A program made the position numbers and the translations under genes. This document shows positions 43,820-55,517 of a stretch of 64,000 nt of DNA, piece after piece (the stretch's first letter is position 1; the number at the start of each line of letters is the position of its first letter). This stretch comes from Dillenia suffruticosa (Eukaryota > Streptophyta > Magnoliopsida > Dilleniales > Dilleniaceae): positions 22,470,039 to 22,534,038 of the forward strand of contig JAVTVX010000019.1 in the NCBI GenBank assembly GCA_033439265.1, in the 5' to 3' direction. The notes under the pieces were generated by a model. It worked only from the letters and a program-made list of their open reading frames with translations, was not told the DNA's origin and did not search any database.

Positions 43820-45290
43820 GTCTTCGAGGCTTTCGCAGATGGAGAGATCTGCATTGGGAACTGTATAATATGCCAGAAATCCAAAGTTAAACATGTGGCT
43901 TACCTTGGGCTTTTGCAGCCACTTCTTATCCCGCTCACTCCATAGGCCTACCTAAATCCCAAGGCAAATCAGCTATCTTGGTGGTATTTGATAGGAGAAC
44001 AAAATATGACCATTTTCAAGCATAAGCCTCCCCTACACCGCCAGCTCCTTAGCTATTCTTGGTTTCCATCTACAAGCTTCATGGATTGCCTGCTCCAAAT
44101 GTGTGCTATAAATACCTGGTCTCTGTGAGTAGAATGTGGCAAGAGCTCTTCAAACTACATAAATGGAAGTACTCATCCCCACAGCTTATCATCCCCAATC
44201 TGGTGGCTGATAGATTTACAAGTGTTATTGGGTAGTGGTTAATGTCAAAATGACTAGATTAGTAGAGGAGAAAATTATGGAGAGTAGGAGACAGTAAATG
44301 ATTACGGGAGCTGAAAATTTCACTGCTTGTACATTTTTTGCTCATTACATTGGCGGGCTTTTTACAGTTGTGCACTGATACAACCAGCACTCATATTTTG
44401 ACTACTCTTGTTCTCTTTTCAGTACTATAGTTCCAAGAGCGACACTATTTGACTGCTTACTAGACAAACAAATCCTTACAATAAATGCTCATATTTATTC
44501 TACAGATTTTCTAAGATTATCAGGATGGTGGTTGATGGGAGAACAAAATATGACCAGTTTCAAGCATTAGCCTACCCCTACATAGCCAGTTCCTTAGCTC
44601 AGCTATTCCTGGTTTCTATCTACCAGCTTCTTAGATTGCCTGCTCCAAATATGAGCTATAAAGACCAGGTCTTTGCGAGTAGTGTGTGACAAAATCTATT
44701 CACACTACTTAAATGGAACTACATGCCTCTACTGATTATCATCCTCAATCTGATGGCCTGACAGAGGTAGTCAACAGTAGTAGTGAAGCTTACCTCAGGG
44801 GCTACTGCACTGATGTGCCCAAAGAATGGTCTAAGTGGTTAGGGCTGGCTGAATACGATTATAACCACTTACCAAACAACACAATGAACTCCCATTCAGG
44901 CACTGGCTGTAAAACTCCCCTCCACCTGCCCTACTTTGTTGGAGATAGCTCAGCAGAGGTTGTGGCCGTACACTAACTGCAAGGAAAAATGCTATCAAAG
45001 TGCTCGACTCTCATCTACTTAAAGCTCAGCAGCTGAGGAAGGGCTCAAATGACAGCTCTAGCAGGAACTTTGAAGTTGGAACCTGGGTTTGGCTCAAGCC
45101 ACAACCATAAATGTAGCTATCTTTAGCTCACTCTCACTTCCATAAGCTTGCTCCCAAGTATTTTGGCCCTTATCCTAGCCTAGCTGTGGTAGGACCAGTG
45201 GCTTATACAGTTGAGTTACCTATGAGGATTCATGGCCCTATTCCCTTGTCTATTCGTGCGGACCTATTACCTATTTGAGCACCAATGAGG
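43820..45290 (+). pseudogene. Ty3/gypsy chromovirus-type integrase, internally duplicated
   Basis: Plus-strand frames show CIICQKSKVKHVAYLGLLQP (zinc-finger end, about 43864), a core segment VVFDRRTKYDHF with IYKLHGLPAPN (43990-44206), and then the same core segment again (44534-44756, VVDGRTKYDQFQALAYPYIA). The DYHPQSDGLTEVVNSSSEAY block follows, then LVKLQP-like WVWLKPQP, LAPKYFGPYPSLAVVGPVAY and TVELP (about 45060-45230), the C-terminal region before the chromodomain. Many stops and shifts mean it is dead. The internal duplication, with 327 bases between copies, is unusual. No LTRs of this element were identified. Confidence 0.75.
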
Positions 45291-45903
45291 ATTTACAATT
45301 TGAACAGATTGGAATCCTAGGTAGAACAATGGTCAAGTGTGGGTACTCTGCGGCCACAAAGGCCATAGTAACTTAATATAAAATATGACAAATATCGTGT
45401 TAAATCATTAAAATTAAAATTTAATAAATAAAATTTAAATTTAAATCTGTTAAAAAATAATACTTGATTTTATAGTCAAAAAATTCAATTGACTGAAATC
45501 TTGATTTGGGTAGAATTTTCGTTTCGACATTTCAGAACAAATGTATTATCATTAGAACTCTCTATATGATGGGGTATTAGAACAATGGAGTGATTGATTG
45601 ACTCAGAAACCATAATCCTTTTATAACTGTATAATGACTTTTATCTTCCAAATTTGTCTACTCAGTTATGCTAATTGTTCTTAAATCATCGTTTGATATT
45701 TTCTATTTAACTCATCATAAATAGTAAATATCCATTGATATCTATACATTTATTTATTTACATATCTTATGAGATACATAAAACTCAAAATACTAAATTT
45801 TTAAATTTACTCAATCACTTTCATATGATTTTATCTTAAATGACAGTATATATTATATAATTATTTTGCATATAAGTTTAATGTTGGATTAATGATCCAA
45901 TAG
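45291..45903 (-). mobile_element. Possible 3' LTR of the copia remnant
   Basis: Minus-strand sequence following a polypurine-like CCAAGTGGGACAC (plus 45906-45918) begins TATTGGATCATTAATCC. It is AT-rich and resembles copia LTR U3 sequence. Its lower boundary is not defined. Confidence 0.35.
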
Positions 45904-46740
45904 TGTCCCACTTGGGTTACATGTGAAACGTTATAATTATATAATTGCGATTAACCGAATGATCTCAAATTTTCTGTCAGCACCGAAATGTATGTTCAAC
46001 CAATTCGGTGCATCAATCATACCAATTTAGAATCAATAAGGCTTTTGTTACATTTTTTCGTAGCTCAACCCTCAATGGTCATGTAAATTGATATAACCAA
46101 ATGACATGAATCATGATATGGATATGTAGTACAAAAATGTCATGCAATGTGATCTTTAACATGTTTATTTCTGACTGATTCTCTTTAATGAGATCATATC
46201 ATATTTAATGTTAGAGTGTGATCCAAAATTGAATTTTTATTTTTGTGAAAAATGACCTTAAACTGAAATAATAAAAAAATTGTCTATATTAGATGAGTAT
46301 CTAAAATCACAAATTCCTATTGAAAGTGAATATTTTGAAATGAAATGAAACCTATACGAACAGTGTGCTCATGAACCTTTTAGGTGGTAATCTCTTACTA
46401 TGCATGCAATCGTAAAGTTTGTACCAACGTGATCTATAGACAACTGTCCGCTCTGAATCCTTTTCTTAACAACCGGGAACTTGATGTCAATATGATTGCA
46501 TATCATTGAACTCTTGTTGTTATTGGAATAGAGGTCTATTGAATTATTGTCACAAAATAATCTGAGTAGCTTATCAATACCATCCACTATCCATAGTCCC
46601 ATGATAAAGTTTCGTAGTCATATTCCATAATTGGATATCTCACAATACGTTATGAATTTCGCACTCATAGTGGAAAGGGCTAAAAGAAACTATTTAGCAC
46701 TCTTCCAAAAAATAGCTTATCTTGCTAGCGTGTAGATATA
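45904..46740 (-). pseudogene. Ty1/copia RNase H end with 3' region and polypurine tract
   Basis: Minus-strand frames read MSAKFITYCEISNYGI-like sequence (about 46670-46620), then GLWIVDGIDKLLRLFCDNNS, IDLYSNNNKSSMICNHIDIK, FPVVKKRIQSGQLSIDHVGT and NFTIA (46602-46369). This is the RNase H domain of copia polyproteins, with the CDN and KHIDIK motifs recognisable. The usual end (DPLTKGLP) is altered. The non-coding 3' tail leads to a polypurine tract at 45906-45918. The upstream protease, integrase and RT are absent. Confidence 0.78.
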
Positions 46741-47670
46741 CTATAACACCGTTTTTCGGTAATTGTGTATCATGAACCACTTCTTATGATTCTATATATA
46801 TTAACATATTTTTTAGACATCTAAAATGAAATTTTAATTTTCTATTATTGACTATGAGGTTTTCTTCAAAATCACTGAAATTGAAAATTTTATCAATAAG
46901 CTGAAAACTCTCTCGACAAGCGCCGATAAGGCCTAAAGAAGTAAAAAATAGTTAAGAAAAAACCTACACATTTAAATATAGATATTTAAATGAAATTTCA
47001 CATATTTAAGAAATTTCGGACAAAATTTCACAGGAACAAAAAATGCAAATTGTTAAAAATCAGGGATTTAAATGCAAATAAGGAAAGTGGAATGACTAAG
47101 TTGCAAAACACTTAAGAATGGATAATTTGAGTCAAATGATTGGACAAAAAGATACCAAGACTATTAGTGGCCATATAGGACAATTCCACTAACAAAGTTG
47201 GAAGAAAGTTACTTGTAAAAAACAATTAATATATGAAATGTGATTTGAAAAGGATTTTAGTGGATTTCTAGTGCTTTCTTTCCTCTTAGCCGACTTGGAC
47301 ACTTCTTTTGCATGCATGGAGGTTGCTTGCTGCCATTTCAAGTATATAAGAGACATCTTGACAACTGTGGAGTAGAGATTTTGCATGGAAATAAGTTAAT
47401 GATTAAAATTTTTGTTAAATTTGCATAAATTAGTTGTTTCAAACATTAGACTTCATTTTCTTCTCAAAATTTACCCTCTTGGCCGTATGTTTTAGTATAG
47501 GAAGTGAAAATTTCTTGTATTCGTCCAAACACTTGAGGTGTTGAAGAGTTAAAAAAAAATTTTGGTTGATAGAATTCTAATTGTTTAGATAGTATTAGTA
47601 TGATATAGAGTTTTTTTTTAGATTGATATATATGTGTTGCAAGATGTGGTGATCAAGTGCTCATGGATGG
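46741..47670. other. AT-rich spacer
   Basis: No gene or repeat I can name. A CTATAACACCG motif at 46740-46750 resembles the LTR start of the solo-LTR family (TGTAACACC), but it is not followed by matching sequence. Confidence 0.35.
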
Positions 47671-50510
47671 TGTCACGCTTCAAACCGGGGTCGTGAGTAA
47701 CCGCCTGTTGCCCTAAATGTCGGCTGTATTTATATAAAAAATAGAGCAGAATCTCCCCATAAATCAGAAGTTTTCCATATACAAATAAACCTGTATAATT
47801 TAAAAATATCTTGTAAATAAAATAAAATGGTCATCCCGGTCTCACAACAACCCACCAACCACAACAGACATCCAAAACAATGTCAGGCTATGTAAATTAC
47901 CAACAATTCTAGCCACAGATCTCTACTGTCATGCCCAACTAAAGTATGAGCAGCCGCCACACTGAGCGGGTCTAAGTTTTATAAAATTTACAACCAATTT
48001 TCCCAAGTTAACCTTCAAACACTACGATTTGCCTCAATGCAAATGAAATATGAGAGTTTCGCAGTTTAATATACATAAATTATACAGTCAATCCCAAATA
48101 AATATACGGTCAACTACGGATCTCAAGTTTAATATCTCATAGGGTCGAAAATAGAGTGCATAGCTCATATCTCAACTTAATTTAAATCTCACCATCGAAA
48201 AACACTCAAATCCTCAAACGGGCTACCAAATCCTCTAGAGCCTGAAATGTCGCTCTAGCACAATAATCCTGTCTGAGGAGGGAAAGAAGAGGGGTGAGTA
48301 TCAAGAAAGATACCCAGTGAGTGAGGGGATTAATCTCAAGTACTAATAGTATAGGTGAATACTGAAGTGTCAAATAATATCATTCATAACCAATAATTCA
48401 AATTTTGCAGTAAATCATGATATGTTCACTAAAATGAACTTATTTAATTATTCACACGTTAACATACATATATGCATCCATTTAAAATCAAGTAGATCAT
48501 AGAGTAAGCCGAAAGGATCCTGGTAAAGGTCAACCATGACAAAAAACATGTGTATCGGGGATTTTATTATTCAAAGAGTTTTCAAAAGTAACTCTCTACC
48601 CAGACGTTGGCCATGAGTTCGCTGGGGCTAGCTCATCATCGTGTATGGGATCTCGTCCGGTGCTAGACGGTAGTGTCACACATGTCCTCCCCCATCGTAG
48701 GTTCAACCGGCCGTGCCTATAGCCATTAGACATATGACGTTTGCGGATGCCTCCTACAAAAGCGCATCCGAACAACCCGGTGCCTCTACAAACGCCCTTC
48801 GTAGCTACAAAATTTATCAAATAATGTCATATTATCATATCATCTCAAGCTAGTAGGCATCCAACCCACATAGCCAAATCATCTCGTCATATTCTCAAAA
48901 CAATTCAAATCCATGTGCCAATATATTTTATCGAAATCATTTAAATTCAACAAATTAATGCGATAGTAGAATAGAAAAACATTCCATTTCTCAAATCATG
49001 GCACAATTTCATTGGATTTCAAACATGGATGCATAATCGTAGAAACATAAGTACGACACTCCAATAATCACAAAATATATTTGAATTTCAATTCCATATG
49101 TCGAGACAATACATATCAAAAGCATGTTTTATTAAAAATACAACAAGATTAGGTTTCACTATTTCATGTAAGAGATTAGGGTCTCATTCACATTTCTAGG
49201 GAGAGTGGTCACTCCCTATTTTCTAAAATCAAACCAAATCGACTCCTCGAATTTCCAAGAAAGTTAACCTAATCAGATTATCATAATTGTTATCAAATTT
49301 TCAATTATTCTTAGGATTTATCATCTTCTCTAAACTTGTATAAATCTTAATTTCTCAATTTATAAATATCCACCAAAGTCATCTTAAAGGTATTGAAACC
49401 TAAATTTGATAAAATTTATTTCAAATATTGAAGGGATCGCATTTCTCTCACCTAGGGTTTCGCAAACCTCAGACCTAGCTTTCATTCGCCCATCGAATTG
49501 GTTTAAACCTGTAATATTTTTAAATTTGAACAATATTAGTAATTAACTCAAATTCTAAATACCAAATCCTAGGATTACAACCAACATAGCCGTTACCTGT
49601 AGTGAAAAAGCTAGGACCTAGGGTTTCTGCGGGGACTGCAGATGAGCTCTCGGAGGAGACGGCTGGTCACGGGCTCGTAGGCCGTCGCAGGCTCGCGGGC
49701 TGGTGGCGTGCTGTGGCACGCTCGCGCTCACGTACGTAGGGAGGGTCGCGCTGGGGCGCGCTCACGCTAGGGAGATCGTGCAAGGGCGTACTCGCGGGTA
49801 GAGCGCGCTAGTGGGCTGGAGTACGCTCATGCGCAGGTACGCTCCCGAGCAGGCGCGCGCTGGCGCTGTGGAGCACTTGGGCAGTCGCGCGCACGCGGTC
49901 GCGCGCTCGCAGTCGCGCGCTCGCAGTCGCGCTGGCAGAAGATTGCACGCAGTGGCGCACTCGCGCGAGGAGTATCGCGCTCGCGCGAGGAGTATCACGC
50001 TGCAGGCTGAGATGCGTGCTCGCGCGAGGAGGATCTCGCTCGCGGGGAGGTTACGCTTACAGGGAGGAGAGCAGCAGTGGAGAGAGAGCGGCTACGGAGG
50101 GGAGGAAGGTGAGGCTGCAGCAGGAAGGAGAAGAGGCGGAGAGAGAGAGAGAAAGGGATTAGGGCTTTTAGCCCTAATTCAATTTGGGGGGTGCTATGTT
50201 TTGGCTCAAAGTGCAGCACTCCTCTGTTTTTTTTTTATAAAATTTGTATTTATATATATATATCTTCACACCCACACTTCACTAAAATTTAAATTTTTTT
50301 TTCGTAAAAACGGGGTTTGTTTCGATTCGCGAATTCGAATTCAACAAATTAAAATATATCAAAATTTTAATTTAAATACCCCAAAATCAAAAATCAATTT
50401 AAATAAATAAAATTTCTCTCTATATAAATAAACTGAGAAATATCTTATTTATATATATATATATTTCGAAAATGGTACAATATTAAGGATACCACAGTAT
50501 CGGTGTTACA
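47671..50510 (-). mobile_element. Second solo LTR of the 7025-9746 family, 2840 bp
   Basis: On the minus strand it begins TGTAACACCGATACTG at 50510 and ends GGTTTGAAGCGTGACA at 47671. Shared blocks with the first copy include GCGGCTGCTCAT next to GGGCATGACAGTAGAG, GATTTATGGGGAG before the end, and TTAGGGCTAAAAGCCCTAA beside a CT run near the start. It has its own GC-rich tandem region (49680-50050). The five bases outside (GATGG and GTAAT) do not match, so unlike the first copy it has no target duplication. No internal region lies beside it. Confidence 0.82.
49680..50050. repeat. GC-rich short repeats in the second solo LTR
   Basis: Repeats of GCGCGCTCGCAGTCGCGC and CTCGCGCGAGGAGTATCRCG (at 49965-50000 and again near 50015) occupy the place taken by a different GC minisatellite in the first LTR. 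The 199-codon frame across 49811-50410 is a composition artefact. Confidence 0.75.
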
Positions 50511-51335
50511 GTAATGATCACAAATATCCCAATTTATCACAAAAATTACACAGAATTCATAACCAAATATCACAAATATGCAATACCTATAATCAATCAA
50601 CTGATAGCATTCTGATGAGCTATTTCAATTAGTTTCCAACACAAACAAGTTTTGATAAAACTATCATATCTTGGGTTGCAATATTTAGATCGAGATAAAT
50701 CCAGTTGTCAATTAAGACTTAGGGCTACCATTTTTGTATGCACGGCAAGTTTCAAATTCCATTTGCTTAGAAAAAGTCACGTCAAACAATGTCACAGCTC
50801 AAAAGTCACAATACAACTTTATGTCGTTATAGAAAAATTAACACAACTTCTCCTATGCATATCAAATTGAGATGATTCTAGTGGCCATTTAAAAATAAGA
50901 CACAGGGCTATAATATTTATGTTCAGAGGTTAGTCTAAATCCATCTAGAAGACAGATAACAATCAAAGCAAAATTCAGCACAATAACAGGCAGAAACATT
51001 GTTTTTTTTTTTTGTACAAAAAATGTGACATTTTAAAAATTCCTCAAAAATTCATTTCTTAATGTAACTCTTTGAATTTTATGTCATTTTAAAGTTATGG
51101 AAGTCTAATTTCTTTAGAAAAAAATCTCACTCAATTTGCAATTGTGCAGAGAAAGATCTTTAATAAAGAATAAAATATGGTCATACTATGAACAAAGGAG
51201 TTTTTTTTAGAGATTATACTATTTCAAAAATTTATCAAAAATTCAATTCTCCACAAAACTCTTTGAACCATATATTATTTTAAAGCAATGGAAGTATAGT
51301 TTCTTTAAACGAAAACCTACTCAATTTGTAGTTGT
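50511..51335. other. AT-rich region with a roughly 170-bp tandem duplication
   Basis: A unit of about 170 bp (about 51030-51195) is followed by a diverged second unit (about 51205 onwards). Both contain a CTCTTTGAA block, a GGAAGTYTARTTTCTTTA block and a TGTGYAGARAAAGAT block. The second unit is split by the LINE at 51353. The earlier part (50511-51030) shows no recognisable gene. Confidence 0.5.
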
Positions 51336-51352
51336 GTAGAAAAAGATATTAA

Positions 51353-53092
51353 GAGTAGAACCAATAAGAGCGGAACTAATAATATACTTGTAAAGGATGA
51401 GTACATAAGAAAGTGTTGGCGTGATTATTTTGATAATCTATTTAATGTTAAGAGTACAATAGATATAGAAAATATCGAAATTCTTGTAGAAGAGATTAAT
51501 AGAGATTTTAAACGTACGATTCGCTCTTATGAAATGAAAGAGGCTTTAAAAAAATGAAGAATAATAAAACCATAGGATCTGATGGTATTTCTATAGAAAT
51601 GTAAAAATATTTGGATAAATTTGGTATAAAAGTGTTAACAGATATTTTCAATAAAATTTGACAAATTAAGAAAATATCTCAAATATGGAGAAAGAGTGTA
51701 ATTGCACCATTATATAAGAATAAAACAGACAGACAAGATTACTCTAACTATAGAAAAATTAAATTTATGAGCCATACTATGAATCTATGAGAGAGAGTAA
51801 TAGAGTATAGATTGAAATTGGAGATAAATGTATCTCAAAATCAATTTGAATTTATATCAGGAAAATTCACCATAGAAGCAATCTACTTGCTAAGACATCT
51901 AATAGAGAAATTTAGAGTACAAAAGAGATATCTACATATGATATTTATTGATATAGAAAAAACATATGATAAAATTGTTAGAGACTTATTATGGTGGGCG
52001 CTGATAAAAAAAGGAATATTCTTGAGATACATTAACTCATTAGAGATATATATGAGGGAACTGTAACCGGTGTAAAAACTTGTGGGGGTTTGAACAATAG
52101 TTTTCCCATTAACATTGGGCTCCATCAAGGTTCGATATTAAGTCCCCTCTTCTTTGCAATAGTGATAGACGAAATCACAAAAAATATCCAAAATGAAATA
52201 TCATGGTATATATTTTTCGCAGATGATATAGTGTTAGTTGATGAAATTAGGGAGAGTATTAGCGTTAAACTAAAGTTATGGAGCTTACACTTGAATTCAA
52301 AGAGTTTAAATTGAGTAGATCGAAAACTGAATATATGAGATGTAAGTTTAGCGATAGTTATCAGAATGATAAAGAAATAATCAGATTAAATGAAAAAAAA
52401 ATGTATTTAAAAGTGAACGATTTACATATCTAGATTCCACGATACCACTACATTTGAAGGAAAAATTTTATAAAACCATGGTTAGACCTACACTATTGTA
52501 TGATATTGAGTGATGGACTATTAAACAACAACAAAAACAAAATATGGTTGTAGCAGAAATGAGAATATTTATGTGGATGTATGGAAAAAATAAAAGATAT
52601 AGAATTATAAATGAAAAAATTCGTAACAAATTAGGAGTTAATTCAATTGTGGATAAGATGAGCGAGTGTTTCTAAGGTAGTTTGGGAATATCTAAAGAAG
52701 ATCCAAAAATATATTGGTTAGAAGAACCGATAACTTAAATATAGGAGATTTAGTAAAATATAGAGATACACCATTAAAAACTTGAATCCAATTTATCCGT
52801 AAAGACATGGAAGTTAAGGGTTTAGAAGAGAAAATTATCTTGAATAGGAATAGATAGTGTAGGAGAATCCGCACAAATTAAATCAATATATTTTATATAT
52901 TTTTTTATTGATTTATTTATCTATTTTTCTTTTTCTCTTTATTTTCTTTTCATTTTACTTTATTTTTATATATATATATACTTTTTTTCTTTTTTTTATT
53001 ATTTCATTTTCTTTCTTTATATTTTTTTCAAATTTGTCTCTCAAAATGCCAATCCCAAAATTGGGATTAATGTATAGTTTGTTTTTGTTGTT
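51353..53092 (+). mobile_element. RTE-type LINE, 5'-truncated, with 17-bp target duplication
   Basis: GTAGAAAAAGATATTAA at 51336-51352 is repeated exactly at 53093-53109. Between them is reverse transcriptase sequence of a plant RTE LINE: KDEYIRKCWRDYFDNLFN, NQFEFISGKFTIEAIYLLRH, RYLHMIFIDIEKTYDKIVRD, INIGLHQGSILSPLFFAIVI and the catalytic FADD at 52216-52227. A 3' end with TTTGTTTTTGTTGTT repeats completes it. Later frames read VRPTLLYDIE and AEMRIFMWMYGKNKRYRI. The endonuclease domain is missing (5' truncation), and many stops and shifts disable it. The 3' untranslated end is T-rich (52890-53030). Flanking sequence joins into one duplicated unit when the LINE is removed in thought. Confidence 0.9.
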
Positions 53093-53109
53093 GTAGAAAA
53101 AGATATTAA

Positions 53110-55098
53110 ATAAGAAATAGAGTATGGTTATACTGTCCAGAATGTTAAATCTATGTTTGCTTCCATCTTTTGATGTTCCAAAATGAGATTTTTCTTTCCT
53201 TTTTCATTCCATACTTATTTAAATACTACAAACAGTCTGAAAACATATTCAACAAAGCTATTAGGCATCAAATAAATAATAAAAGCATGGTATTTGTCTC
53301 AAATTTATAATTTTTCCTTTGAATTTCCTTCCTTTCCTCTTTAAATTTTCTTTGGATTTTTAACTTGTTTTATAGGTGTTCTACACTTCCTTTTGCTTCT
53401 CAAAAACTAGAGTTAACATATATATGGATATAGGTGGTTTATTTCAATCTTAAAGGGTGATTTTCATGGAAATTTGAGTGGGTTTGTAGAGGAAGAAGAT
53501 AAAATCTAAAAATAAACTTTTAGGAAGATAGTTGTGCTTTAATCTCTTTCTCCATCCCTCTCTCTACCTAAGTGGAATGTGGGGCCCCTAGTATGGTGAG
53601 GTGTCAAAGGTAAGAGTGTCTTGTGATGGTTGATGATATACCATAGTGTCCTCAAATTATTTATTATTTTTTTTTTCTTTTTTTTTCTTTTTTTTGTGGG
53701 TCTCATACTAAACTGGTTCTCTTGTTGTCTTATTCCGATCGTTCTCATTCGTCAATACATTCCATAATATATGCTAATTTTAATATACTCGACCTCTACT
53801 TAAAATCATAAATATAAAAATCGAAACATACATTGCAAATAAAAAGAAATCAAAGAATTTCATCACATGCGATTGAAAAATTTAAGTGTGTTCAATAAAA
53901 TACAAATACAAATACATGCTTTAATATGTTTTCGAAATAGGACCTTACATTTTCTACCATGGGTGGACCAACCAGTGCACTCATAATTGGTTCATGCTCT
54001 AAAAAAAGTTCAAATGATGTCAAACTCGGAATATATTTTAGAAGTGGCATCACATCTAGCAAAAATTCATCATCTTTTACTAGTAATACACAATACAAAA
54101 GAGCTTGATCAGACCAAAGAGGTTATCTACATAATACATTCAGTTTGAATCGTTTAGAATCAATCTCATTTATGCAATGCAACATATTTATACTCTTGTC
54201 ATCAAATATTGTTATTAATCACAACACCCATTTTAGGTCTTATACTATATTGATACTCATTTTTAGGTTCACCAATTTGACTCCTACAATAAAGCACCTG
54301 CCTCACACGATTATCACCCATCTTCCTTTTTGCTATCAATCACAACAATAACCAATACAAATTTAGCAACTTTAGCGCTTACTATAACATACAATTGCAA
54401 ACTTAAATTGAGAATGAATTACAAGAATAACCAATACAAAATTATCAACTTTAGCACTCACTATAACATACAATTGAAAACTCAAATTGAAAATGAAAAA
54501 ACAATGTTCAAAGAGTATAGACAATGCCAAGTGAATGCACACAAGTTCAAACAATTACAATTTTATGATATTGACAATGTTCTATTTTCTTTTCTTTTCA
54601 AACATTCATAACAATTTTCTTTACTCACACAAATTTTGATTTAATTGCAATTTTATTGTTTTTGTTTTTTTTTTATTTCCAGCATGAAGAACGAGAGAAG
54701 AAAACTCTAGATTGTTAAAAAAATAAGCATGAACAAACAACATCAACATCAAAGTTTCAACTTTTTTTCTTTTTTTTATTCATCTGTTTTTTCTTCTTTT
54801 TTTTTTTCATTTTCCAGCCTGAAGAACAAGAGAAGAAAACTCTAAATTACTAAAAAAAGTCATGAAGAAATAGCATGATCATCAACAGATTCGAAGGCAT
54901 GCACAGTTCAACCCTAAATTAATTGATAGATTCAACAAACAAGAGAAGAAAAAAAAAAAGGCAAGCATAGTTTGCACAAAAACCTTCAATCCGAGAACAA
55001 AAGAATCAAAAAAATGCAGCATCAAGATGGAGGCGGAAGGAACATATTCAAAGAAGCAGATGCGCAAAAAAAAAATTAGGACAGAAGAACCCTAGTAT
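53110..55098. other. AT-rich region with T- and A-runs
   Basis: After the rest of the interrupted duplicated unit (to about 53145) I see no clear gene. The minus-strand frame 53892-54098 (PLLKYIPSLTSFELFLEHEP) has a faint FBD/LRR-like look, but it is too short to call. Poly-T runs occur at 53660-53695 and 54765-54810. Confidence 0.35.
54347..54504. repeat. 79-bp tandem duplication
   Basis: Two adjacent copies begin AATAACCAATACAAA at 54347 and 54426. They share ACTATAACATACAATTG and end near AAATTGA-AATGAA. They differ at several bases. Confidence 0.8.
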
Positions 55099-55103
55099 CT
55101 TCC

Positions 55104-55517
55104 TAGTCGGGTTGTCAAAACCCTCAAATTAATACTATTAATACTGATTCCCCCAATATAACACACTTATAGCAATAACGGTACCGGGTCGAATCCCATG
55201 ACAACTGTGTTCCAAGATTCTCCCCAAATAATAGGAAAAAAATCCACAAAAATAGGAAAATTAAGAATTTTACTCCCAACAACAATTTTACTTAAAATAA
55301 AATCTTTCACTATTTGATGTCTCTTCTTTTTCTTTGTAGGCTCAAATAATATCTTGAATCATTAAACTCTAAAATTACCTCCTTAAGCCCATTTTGATAC
55401 ATTCTCCAATATTTTATCCCTAAAAATAAAAAATTATAAAAACATTTATTAAAACACTAATCAATCCAAAATCATACCATAATATCAAAAATAAATATAA
55501 TATTTTGCGTATTATCA
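55104..55517 (-). repeat. 3' LTR of the Athila-like element (414 bp)
   Basis: It matches both ends of the 5' LTR, but about 940 bases present in the 5' LTR (roughly 59005-59935) are absent here. The join is near 55200, at ACTGTGTTCCAAGATTCTCC. The terminal CA has become TA. A purine-rich tract just outside (plus 55518-55535) fits the polypurine primer. Confidence 0.85.

Noticed and set aside
49811..50410. 199-codon plus-strand frame
   Set aside because: Opposite a GC-rich LTR repeat, Arg/Ala-rich, with no homologous frame in the first copy of the LTR.
53892..54098. F-box/FBD-like fragment on the minus strand
   Set aside because: Only 68 codons with a vague Leu pattern; no F-box or clear LRR motif, so it was not called.
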